9,968 nucleotides of DNA, taken from assembly GCA_030672465.1 (NCBI GenBank), contig DAOVGJ010000249.1, positions 1 to 9,968 of the forward strand, in the 5' to 3' direction. The notes beneath the pieces are model-generated. The model was not told the DNA's origin. It saw nothing but the letters and a program-made list of their open reading frames with translations, and did not search any database. The position numbers and the translations under genes were made by a program. Shown here piece after piece: positions 1 through 4,974 of this stretch. How positions within the stretch are numbered: the stretch's first letter is position 1; the number at the start of each line of letters is the position of its first letter. The DNA is from Pseudomonadota bacterium. Lineage in GTDB: Bacteria > Desulfobacterota > BSN033 > WVXP01 > G020346125.

Positions 1-135
1 AGATTATCTCGAATTGACGCTCCCGGTGTCTTGCATCACATCATGATCCGGGGGATAGAGCGTCGCAAGATATTTCTAAATAATAAGGATCGCGAGAATA
101 TTATGAGAAGCCAAAGGATTATACCAAAAGGGTGA
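1..135 (+). pseudogene. RAYT-type (Y1, REP-associated) transposase, N-terminal remnant
   Basis: Frame 1 is open from the left edge to a TGA at 133-135. Its first 33 codons read like the start of REP-associated tyrosine transposases: RLSRIDAPGVLHHIMIRG, then IERRKIFLNNKDREN. These proteins normally begin with a short basic segment followed by this A-x-G-x-x-H-H-I-x-x-R-G block and the K-x-x-F-x-x-x-x-D block. After about position 105 the similarity stops and the frame ends within about 10 codons. The catalytic HUH motif region and the active-site Tyr that should follow over the next 100 or more residues are absent. This is therefore a broken copy; its start codon lies outside the window. The family call rests on pattern memory of the N-terminal motif and is fairly secure. 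The decay point is approximate. Confidence 0.7.
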
Positions 136-408
136 CACGGACAAAAATTATTATCAGTCCCCAAATTACCTCGGGGTGGCCACTTCAAAGAGAAAAGCAA
201 TGTGGGTAACAGCGTCCCCAAATTGCCCAAATTGTAAATGGCGGGCATTTAAAGGAAACACTGTCCGGACAATGTTGGGCCGGGAAGCAGTGCCGACCTC
301 AATGGATGTCGAGCTGAGGATCAAACCTTTCATGCAAGGGACGTATGCGGGCGAGCGCTTGAGTTTCGGCTTGAAGGGGGAGGGTTCTTGGGGAAATGCC
401 ATTGCTGC
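136..408. other. Non-coding scar between transposase remnant and intron 3' end
   Basis: No convincing gene is seen here. A frame is open from 176 to 466 but resembles no protein family I recognise. The stretch carries an exact 11-base direct repeat, GTCCCCAAATT, at 157-167 and 214-224; the second copy is followed by a shorter echo (CCCAAATT, 226-233). It also has a 10-base perfect palindrome, TGTCCGGACA, at 262-271. The left half (to about 235) is probably the 3' flank of the transposase element. The right half is probably internal intron sequence leading into the domain V-like hairpin at 409. Neither boundary can be placed exactly. Confidence 0.45.
157..224 (+). repeat. Direct repeat pair GTCCCCAAATT
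   Basis: The 11-mer GTCCCCAAATT occurs at 157-167 and again at 214-224, 57 bases apart start to start. It lies just downstream of the broken RAYT-type transposase, so it may belong to the repeat or terminal sequence that such transposases mobilise. That link is inference. No clear inverted partner was found inside the window. Confidence 0.5.
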
Positions 409-663
409 CAGCCGGACTCGGGAAATCCGACCGTCCGGGATGAGAGGGGGGCTTACGGAAACGTGATAGGTCTACGGAAGCTCCTCTTGCTTGATGCCGC
501 CGAAACGTTAGAGGATTTGCGTATTCCACCAGGGAATCGCTTGGAGAAACTTTCAGGCAATCGCCAAGGGCAACATAGCATTCGCATCAATGACCAGTGG
601 CGTATATGTTTTCGCTGGTCAGAGGGCGACGCTTATGAAGTAGAAATCGTAGATTATCATTAG
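388..663 (+). CDS. higB: HigB-family (RelE/ParE superfamily) toxin with replaced N-terminus, probably inactive
   Basis: HigB toxins are about 92-residue ribosome-dependent mRNA endonucleases encoded just before their antitoxin. From position 476 the frame reads as a typical HigB C-terminal two-thirds: KLLLLDAAETLEDLRIPPGN, RLEKLSG, IRINDQWRICFRW and the closing GDAYEVEIVDYH. Upstream of this the usual start (an I-x-S-F-x-x-K...F segment) is missing. The 29 or so residues there are translated from the putative intron end. The open frame can begin at TTG 388, just after a purine-rich GGGGGAGGG (376-384) that could act as a ribosome binding site, giving a 91-residue chimera of nearly normal length by coincidence. 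The stop at 661-663 overlaps the ribosome binding site of higA. The loss of the first helix makes normal toxicity doubtful. Family identity is sure; activity and start are not. Confidence 0.75.
   Translation: MGKCHCCQPDSGNPTVRDERGAYGNVIGLRKLLLLDAAETLEDLRIPPGNRLEKLSGNRQGQHSIRINDQWRICFRWSEGDAYEVEIVDYH
409..475 (+). mobile_element. Probable group II intron 3' end (domains V and VI), degenerate remnant
   Basis: Bases 409-441 resemble group II intron domain V. They carry an AGC triad at 410-412 and a lower helix of 412-417 with 433-438 (CCGGAC/GTCCGG). A two-base bulge (431-432) and an upper helix of 418-421 with 427-430, capped by GAAAT, complete the shape. The canonical 3' base of the stem (GTTC) is altered to GGAT, so the basal pairs are lost. 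A domain VI-like hairpin follows: TTACG (453-457), a GAAA loop and CGTGA (462-466), then an unpaired UA and GGTCTAC ending at 475. The bulged A at 468 lies seven bases before the end, where the branch-point A of group II introns sits, and the terminal AC fits the AY rule. The sequence after 475 resumes a higB reading frame. No reverse transcriptase is present in the window, so this is a 5'-truncated or rearranged copy. The call is from hand folding. Confidence 0.5.
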
Positions 664-667
664 GAGG
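662..667 (+). promoter_or_regulatory. Ribosome binding site of higA, overlapping the higB stop
   Basis: AGGAGG at 662-667 shares two bases with the higB TAG stop and lies eight bases before the higA ATG at 676. This is the usual arrangement for coupled translation of a toxin-antitoxin pair. Confidence 0.75.
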
Positions 668-675
668 TCGCCACT

Positions 676-984
676 ATGAGGACAAAAAAGCTTGCACCTA
701 TCCACCCGGGTGAAATTCTTATGGAAGAGTTTCTTAAACCGTTGGGCATCAGTCAGTATAGATTGGCCAAGGACATCAATGTTCCAGCCCGTCGGATAAA
801 CGAAATCGTTCACGGTAAGCGATCCATTAGTGCTGATACGGCTTTGAGACTATCCCGTTATTTCAACCTTTCCGAACGATTTTGGTTGAACCTCCAGGCA
901 AGATACGATCTAGAGATGGAGAAGGACAAGTTCAAAGGCCGAATCGAATCTGAAGTGAAAGTATTTGAACTACAAAGCGCCTAA
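676..984 (+). CDS. higA: HigA-family antitoxin, XRE-type helix-turn-helix protein
   Basis: This 102-residue protein matches the compact HigA antitoxins. It opens with the family hallmark HPGEILMEEFLKPLGISQ (residues 9-26). A five-helix XRE DNA-binding domain follows, with LAKDINVPARRINEIVHGKR as the helix-turn-helix core, and the closing segment ALRLSRYFNLSERFWLNLQ is characteristic. HigA binds HigB to neutralise it and represses its own promoter through a palindromic operator. It starts 12 bases after higB. Length, start and motifs are all normal, so the antitoxin looks intact while its toxin partner is damaged. The usual promoter and operator would lie upstream of full-length higB. That DNA has been replaced by intron and transposon sequence, so how higA is expressed here is unclear. 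Confidence 0.92.
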   Translation: MRTKKLAPIHPGEILMEEFLKPLGISQYRLAKDINVPARRINEIVHGKRSISADTALRLSRYFNLSERFWLNLQARYDLEMEKDKFKGRIESEVKVFELQSA

Positions 985-1151
985 CCCTTGCACCGGACGG
1001 CCGAAATCCTTGCCGTTTCTAAACGACACTGTTTTATACATACTGCGTTTGGATTAATCAGAAGGGGTTAAGGGAAATACCCATCACCGGACAGGGGGGA
1101 TAGTTACAAAGTGGGTTTCCGATCCGTGTCCATAGCTTGTCTTGCCACGCT
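985..1151. other. Convergent intergenic region between higA and the Nudix gene
   Basis: This 167-base spacer sits where two genes converge tail to tail. Only a weak hairpin is visible (ACGGC/GCCGT at about 997-1016, 10-base loop, no U-run), which is not enough to call a terminator. A short repeat, CACCGGAC, appears at about 991 and again at about 1085. No gene is seen. Confidence 0.5.
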
Positions 1152-1721
1152 TCACTGATCTTCGAAGAGGATATCCAGGAATTGCCTCATGATTCTTGCC
1201 GTTGCGCCCCAGATGATCCTCCCCTCGTATTCAAACCGGTAGCTGAGGACCTTTTTACTTCCGCTGGAATACATCTCCTCCGTCCAGCGATCTTCTTCCA
1301 AAAAAGCCTCGAGGGGAATCTCGATCAGCTCCTCGATCTCCTCTTCGTTTATGGAAAAGGGATAAGGGTAGGCGATCTCGGCGACGACGGGGGTAATGAG
1401 ATAGCCCGAGGTGATGGTGAATGCATCATCCAATTTTCCCAGAATCTCCGAATTCCCCCGGGGTAGGCCGATTTCCTCGAAGGTCTCCCGCAAGGCGGTT
1501 GCCTCCATATTTTCATCTTTCTCATCAACAACACCCCCGGGAAAGGAAATCTGCCCCTTATGGTGTTTCACCATCTCGGTCCTTTTCGTGAAGAGAACGT
1601 ACGGGCGGCCTCCTTTTTCGAAGAGGGGGACGAGCACCGCCGCCCGAATCCACCGATCCGTTGAGACCGTTCTCCTTCTCCGTTCGGATAGGACCTTTCT
1701 AATTCTTTTCCTCAGTTCCAT
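1152..1721 (-). CDS. Nudix hydrolase, CoA pyrophosphatase (NudL/YeaB, UPF0035) type
   Basis: The 189-residue product belongs to the Nudix subfamily that cleaves coenzyme A and acyl-CoAs to 4'-phosphopantetheine (or its acyl form) and 3',5'-ADP. The UPF0035 signature that separates CoA pyrophosphatases from other Nudix enzymes is clear at residues 43-63 (LFTKRT...HHKGQISFPGG). It runs straight into the Nudix box, whose metal-binding end is ALRETFEEIGL (76-86), with Glu79, Glu82 and Glu83. The CoA-type spacing between the GG and RE is kept. The frame is open far upstream (to 2018), but family alignment favours the Met at 1721 (MELRKRIRKVL). The upstream codons look like non-coding repeat-rich DNA. 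There is no strong ribosome binding site. It lies 247 bases after gspK on the same strand, so it may be read through from the secretion operon, but no functional link to secretion is apparent. Confidence 0.88.
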   Translation of the reverse strand: MELRKRIRKVLSERRRRTVSTDRWIRAAVLVPLFEKGGRPYVLFTKRTEMVKHHKGQISFPGGVVDEKDENMEATALRETFEEIGLPRGNSEILGKLDDAFTITSGYLITPVVAEIAYPYPFSINEEEIEELIEIPLEAFLEEDRWTEEMYSSGSKKVLSYRFEYEGRIIWGATARIMRQFLDILFEDQ

Positions 1722-1743
1722 ACCAGTGATAAAAGAGACGGTT

Positions 1744-1793
1744 CTGCAGTGTTGCAGTACTGCGGTAAAAAGATGGTGCTGCGGTGTTGCAGT
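1744..1793. repeat. Imperfect 15-bp tandem-spaced repeat CTGCRGTGTTGCAGT
   Basis: CTGCAGTGTTGCAGT at 1744-1758 and CTGCGGTGTTGCAGT at 1779-1793 differ at one base and start 35 bases apart. Between them lies the perfect palindrome GCAGTACTGC (1754-1763), overlapping the first copy. A third, shorter relative (GTTGCGGTG) occurs at about 1814-1822. Function is unknown; a protein-binding site or a decayed repeat element are both possible. Confidence 0.5.
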
Positions 1794-1945
1794 CAAATAG
1801 AAATCTCTATGATGTTGCGGTGCCGGATGAATTCGCGCCCAGAGGTCCCTTGCCACTTTTTCTGAAGTCTCTATAAGCTGCTGGGCGAGGCAGTCATAAC
1901 CCGGATACATAAGGGGATGTGCGATTGGAATATGAGGCCCGCGGG

Positions 1946-1965
1946 AAAGGCTTGCCCCGGCCTTT
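1946..1965 (-). terminator. Weak hairpin just downstream of gspK
   Basis: AAAGGC and GCCTTT form a six-pair stem with an eight-base loop, starting three bases after the gspK stop on the minus strand. No U-rich run follows (the next bases are CCCGCGG), so this is not a standard intrinsic terminator. It may only stabilise the 3' end or attenuate read-through into the Nudix gene. Confidence 0.2.
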
Positions 1966-1968
1966 GGA

Positions 1969-2901
1969 CTATTCCATCCTCCAATAGCGGCATGAGATCC
2001 CTTTATCTTCACGATCAATAACCGCCCGGATCACCTTCTCGACCCTTTCCACCCGTCCCGTAGAGGTTACGCTGAAGGCATTGCTCTTCACGTCAATAAT
2101 CGGGCTAATTCTGCCATATACCTCATCGTTGTTAATCACATCCTTCAGCTCTTCTTTCCCCTCAAAGGGCTTTTCACGTCGATATTCAATAATTCCTTCC
2201 ACCATTGCCTCATCGATTCCCTCATCAAGGCACATCAAAACTTCCTTACCGACGGTATTGACGTTTATCATTCCGTTTGAGTAGATGGTGAGGTATTTGG
2301 AAATCTTACCGTAAATCTCATCCGTAACATCCTTGATCATGAGGAGCTCTGAGAGGGTGTCCAGGGGGGCATTCTTACATTCATAGGGGGGATCCAGGCT
2401 GCCGTAATAGGCGGTCTCCGCCCCCTCTGGCAGGGGTTCATCATCGGGATCGATCCAGTCGATGATGGAGTCGAGAATTCCCATGTCCACCTCAGCCCTC
2501 TCAAAAAGAATGGATATGGCCTTAGATAGAGCATCACGGATCTTAGGGTCCGCCTTTTCATTTCCCATCACGTTAATGTTTATCTTGGTGTTTTCATCCT
2601 CGGTCACCACTTTGACGAACCCCCCCCCAACGGGAATGGGTGGGTAGGATTTGGCCCAATCCTCATCGAGGTTATCGGTATCGGTGTTCTCCACGTCGTA
2701 CTTAAGGTAGGAGATGGCGATATTAACCCCGGATTTGGCCAAATAACATGCCTGGACGTCATTTCTAAAATTTCCCGCGATCATCAAATCCACCTGGGTC
2801 GAATAATTCACCTCGACAGTAAGGGTGACCAAGATGGCCGTGATCAACAGGGTTAAGATGAGGGCAACCCCCTTTTCGCTTTTCCGCAAAAGGTCGATCA
2901 C
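1969..2901 (-). CDS. gspK: Type II secretion minor pseudopilin GspK
   Basis: GspK is the large minor pseudopilin that caps the pseudopilus tip in the periplasm, bound to GspI and GspJ. The 310-residue protein has a short basic leader ending KSEKG, then VALILTLLITAILVTL. Prepilin peptidase would cut after Gly11. As is diagnostic for GspK, the conserved Glu at mature position 5 is absent. The conserved stretch DENTKININ follows at about residues 100-110, then the all-helical insertion (LDSIIDWIDPDDEPLPEGAE). The C-terminal half carries helix-hairpin-helix-like pieces (LMCLDEGIDEAMVEGIIEYR). Translation starts at GTG 2901, one base after the gspJ stop. A strong GGGAGG (2906-2911) lies inside the last gspJ codons, so the two are coupled. 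A run of nine Gs (minus strand; 2620-2628) sits inside codons for a VGGG segment. Length and order are normal for the family. Confidence 0.93.
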   Translation of the reverse strand: MIDLLRKSEKGVALILTLLITAILVTLTVEVNYSTQVDLMIAGNFRNDVQACYLAKSGVNIAISYLKYDVENTDTDNLDEDWAKSYPPIPVGGGFVKVVTEDENTKININVMGNEKADPKIRDALSKAISILFERAEVDMGILDSIIDWIDPDDEPLPEGAETAYYGSLDPPYECKNAPLDTLSELLMIKDVTDEIYGKISKYLTIYSNGMINVNTVGKEVLMCLDEGIDEAMVEGIIEYRREKPFEGKEELKDVINNDEVYGRISPIIDVKSNAFSVTSTGRVERVEKVIRAVIDREDKGISCRYWRME

Positions 2902-2902
2902 A

Positions 2903-3592
2903 TTACCTCCCAGCCATGGGAACGGGGACGATACAGGAGAATGCGATTCGCTCTCGCCTCGGATCCCTCATAACGAGCACGACCTCAATGGCCTTAGGCA
3001 GTCCGCCCTTTATCCGCGAATCCCAGTCGTCAACCCATTCCCCGCCATCATAGTACCTGAAGTTGATAGCATCAACTCCTTCTGCCAGTTCCAGGGACCT
3101 TCCCCCTTCCTCGAGGGTCCCATCCACATTCCAATCCTCCCTCCTGAAGAGGAAGGATTCTCCCGTCTCCTCGTCCTTCTCCAGGTAATATCCGATCTCG
3201 CAGAGCTCGGATTCCTTGCTATCCTTCACCCATCGAATATGGGAGAGGGAGGTGAAATGGAGTGAATCGAAGGGGAGATCATCCTCATCTTTGTCCTCTC
3301 CCAAGAGGCCGGTATTGCTTTTTTCAGAAGTTGTAAAATAGGTGCTTGCGATCTCCTCGGACATTCGGTTCAACACGAGCCTTGCCTGGGCATAAGCATT
3401 TCCCCGGTTTTCCATTGCGGTAAAGACTTCCATACTGGAATTGAAGGCGTTATAGATAATGGTCAGGATCACCACGAGAATGCCAACGGAGATCACGACT
3501 TCCAAAAGGGTAAATCCAGTCCTGACCGATAATGGAGGATATTTCAGCAGGGACCTCTGGGGTCCTCCCTGTTTAAGGGACAAAGAATCCAT
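2903..3592 (-). CDS. gspJ: Type II secretion minor pseudopilin GspJ
   Basis: GspJ is a tip pseudopilin that binds GspI and GspK. The 229-residue product has a type IV prepilin signal at RTG|FTLLEVVISVGILVVILT, with Glu at mature position 5 and one N-terminal membrane helix. The C-terminal half is a beta-rich domain with the GspJ-like pattern LAEGVDAINFRYYDGGEW and the closing KAIEVVLVMRD. I chose ATG 3592, two bases after the gspI stop. This gives an unusually long 26-residue leader and no clear ribosome binding site, so translation probably depends on coupling to gspI. The frame stays open to 3664, but that part overlaps the end of gspI. A start nearer the cleavage site would need a non-ATG codon. 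Confidence 0.9.
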   Translation of the reverse strand: MDSLSLKQGGPQRSLLKYPPLSVRTGFTLLEVVISVGILVVILTIIYNAFNSSMEVFTAMENRGNAYAQARLVLNRMSEEIASTYFTTSEKSNTGLLGEDKDEDDLPFDSLHFTSLSHIRWVKDSKESELCEIGYYLEKDEETGESFLFRREDWNVDGTLEEGGRSLELAEGVDAINFRYYDGGEWVDDWDSRIKGGLPKAIEVVLVMRDPRRERIAFSCIVPVPMAGR

Positions 3593-3594
3593 AT

Positions 3595-4002
3595 CTATTC
3601 GATTTTGGTATTGGTTATATAGGCGACCACGTCGACCTTTCTCTCCCGTATCCCATCCTTCCATACTATTGAGAGGTCAACCCTCCGAGCTTCCTCAAAT
3701 GAGGTCTCAGAAACGGCCTTTTTCCAGGTAAATTCGGGGAACTGATCCTCGAAATTCCCTTCCTCATCTCCCAATTCGGGAAATCCCGTCGCTTCAATTT
3801 CGCCCATCTTTTGACGGGCAAGGATGGTGGCAATGGTCATATCCCTGGAGAGGTTGTAAAGCCGAATACTCTGGTTTTGAGCCCGGAGGCAGGTGATCAA
3901 AACGATGGAAACGATCAACAGGGAGATTAACACCTCCATGAGGGTAAACCCTCCGGGGCCACTTCCCTTACCTCTTCTCCGAAAACTCCACGTACCGGTC
4001 AT
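3595..4002 (-). CDS. gspI: Type II secretion minor pseudopilin GspI
   Basis: GspI nucleates the pseudopilus tip complex with GspJ and GspK. From ATG 4002 the product is 135 residues, normal for GspI. It has an 18-residue Arg/Gly-rich leader, cleavage at GPGG|FTLMEVLISLLIVSIVLI, Glu5 and a single hydrophobic helix. The helix is followed by the family block LSRDMTIATILARQKMGEIE and a small beta domain (VDLSIVWKDG, KVDVVAYI). The open frame continues up to 4128, but that would give a 60-residue leader lying wholly within gspH. ATG 4002 has an AAGGT ribosome binding site about nine bases before it. The chosen start overlaps gspH by 35 bases. Confidence 0.9.
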   Translation of the reverse strand: MTGTWSFRRRGKGSGPGGFTLMEVLISLLIVSIVLITCLRAQNQSIRLYNLSRDMTIATILARQKMGEIEATGFPELGDEEGNFEDQFPEFTWKKAVSETSFEEARRVDLSIVWKDGIRERKVDVVAYITNTKIE

Positions 4003-4492
4003 AGATTCTGACCTTTCCCGTAAGGGGCATAACCAAAAGGGAGTAATGCCTCCCCCTTTTATCCCCCAAATGGATGATGGTCTCCTCGACCCAACCATTG
4101 GGAAAGAACTGGGTGAAAGCCTCCCCACCGTAAACCTTTCCCCGGTGTTGGGTAACGATATCCTCGAAATGGATACTGCCCGGGAGCCTTACCCTCGAAG
4201 AGAGCACGGAGGGGTCCTCCTTGAACTCCTTCCCCTCATCCAGATAGGTCACCCAATACTCGCCCCTCTTCAGGTCATAATTGAGACGGTAGTAGGTATG
4301 GCGGATGGCGGCCTCGTTGAATAGGTACTTGATGGTACTCGCCAACCGACGAGAACTGCTTTTGATGTGGTATTCGGTGAGGTCCCGTAATTTAGGGGTT
4401 AGAAATGTCAGGAGCACTGCCAGGATGAGGAGGACCGCGGAGAGTTCAATGAGGGTTAGCCCCGTTTCAGTACCATTACCTCTATGGCTCAT
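3968..4492 (-). CDS. gspH: Type II secretion minor pseudopilin GspH
   Basis: This 174-residue pseudopilin links the GspI/J/K tip to the GspG shaft. The signal is ETG|LTLIELSAVLLILAVLLTFL after an 11-residue leader, with Glu at mature position 5. The mature protein begins with Leu where Phe is usual. The amphipathic block SSSRRLASTIKYLFNEA is the GspH/FimT pattern, and the rest is the expected beta-rich C-terminal domain ending in a basic tail. ATG 4492 has a modest GAAGAG a few bases before it and lies 25 bases after gspG. The gene's position between gspG and gspI supports the H assignment over FimT. Confidence 0.9.
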   Translation of the reverse strand: MSHRGNGTETGLTLIELSAVLLILAVLLTFLTPKLRDLTEYHIKSSSRRLASTIKYLFNEAAIRHTYYRLNYDLKRGEYWVTYLDEGKEFKEDPSVLSSRVRLPGSIHFEDIVTQHRGKVYGGEAFTQFFPNGWVEETIIHLGDKRGRHYSLLVMPLTGKVRIYDRYVEFSEKR

Positions 4493-4517
4493 CTCTTCGC
4501 CGCCATCCTGCTAAAGA

Positions 4518-4958
4518 TCAATCGAGGTTCCAATTCTCTATGTCGGCATCCTTTCCCTCTCCGCCTTCCACGCCGTCAACCCCATAGGATACCAGGTCGA
4601 AATCCTTGTGCACTCCGGGGTGAAGGTAGACGTAGAGATTCCCCCAGGGGTCCTTGGGAACTTTATCCAGATATCCCTCCTCTTTCCAATTCTTGGGGAT
4701 CACCCCGGTGGTAGGCTTCGTCACCAAAGCTTCCAGCCCCTGTTCGGTTGATGGGTAGCCCCCATTATCTAATCGATAGAGATTGAGGGCTGTCTCTATG
4801 GCCTTGATGTCCATAATGGCCTTGGTACGCCTGGCCTCCTCCGGACGTCTCATAATTTTGGGGACGATGATAGAGGCTAATATGCCCAATATCACCACCA
4901 CAACCAAAATTTCGATCAAGGTGAACCCTCCCTGGCCTCTCGGTATCCTCGGTCTCAT
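4518..4958 (-). CDS. gspG: Type II secretion major pseudopilin GspG
   Basis: GspG polymerises into the periplasmic pseudopilus shaft that pushes substrates through the secretin. The 146-residue product has an 11-residue basic leader, cleavage at QGG|FTLIEILVVVVILGILASI, and Glu5. The GspG hallmark helix RRTKAIMDIKAIETALNLYR and NGGYPSTEQGLEAL follow, then DPWGNLYVYLHPG. The calcium-binding C-terminal loop is intact (DFDLVSYGVDG, then GGEGKDADIENWN). A TTG at 4964 is in frame two codons earlier. The strong ribosome binding site TGGAGG (4965-4970) is only correctly spaced, six bases, for the ATG at 4958. gspF ends 16 bases upstream. Confidence 0.96.
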   Translation of the reverse strand: MRPRIPRGQGGFTLIEILVVVVILGILASIIVPKIMRRPEEARRTKAIMDIKAIETALNLYRLDNGGYPSTEQGLEALVTKPTTGVIPKNWKEEGYLDKVPKDPWGNLYVYLHPGVHKDFDLVSYGVDGVEGGEGKDADIENWNLD

Positions 4959-4964
4959 GTGCAA

Positions 4965-4970
4965 CCTCCA
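4965..4970 (-). promoter_or_regulatory. Ribosome binding site that decides the gspG start
   Basis: TGGAGG on the minus strand abuts the in-frame TTG (4962-4964) directly but is six bases from ATG 4956-4958. The ATG is therefore the credible start. Confidence 0.7.
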
Positions 4971-4974
4971 ATGG

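Larger units (their letters stand above)
1722..1968. other. Intergenic region between gspK and the Nudix gene, with short repeats
   Basis: The minus strand is open across this 247-base stretch in the Nudix frame, but the translation (rich in His, Pro and Gln over the repeats) matches no family I recognise. It holds GC-rich imperfect repeats next to the Nudix start, a small ATAGA/TCTAT hairpin (1797-1810) and a hairpin just after gspK. A faint minus-strand promoter-like TTGACT (1791-1796) has no good -10 partner. Confidence 0.5.

Noticed and set aside
176..466. Plus-strand open frame of 96 codons upstream of higB
   Set aside because: It shows no recognisable domain, is not a reverse transcriptase, and overlaps the structured intron-like DNA in a different frame from higB.
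1..984. CRISPR array or tRNA gene in the left region
   Set aside because: Only two copies of an 11-mer with irregular context, and no cloverleaf could be folded.
997..1016. Hairpin ACGGC/GCCGT after higA as a terminator
   Set aside because: Only five pairs with a 10-base loop and no run of T after it.
1768..1796. Minus-strand promoter for the Nudix gene (TTGACT, 17-base spacer, TCTTTT)
   Set aside because: The -10 match is poor and the -35 alone is expected by chance.
1722..2018. N-terminal extension of the Nudix protein to 288 residues
   Set aside because: The family begins near MELRKRIRKVL; the extra codons run over repeats and the end of gspK and resemble no domain.
2825..3265. Plus-strand open frame of 146 codons
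   Set aside because: It lies antisense to gspJ and gspK, whose motifs are clear, has low-complexity composition and no ribosome binding site.
3893..4324. Plus-strand open frame of 143 codons
   Set aside because: It is antisense to gspH and gspI and matches no family; the opposite strand is clearly coding.
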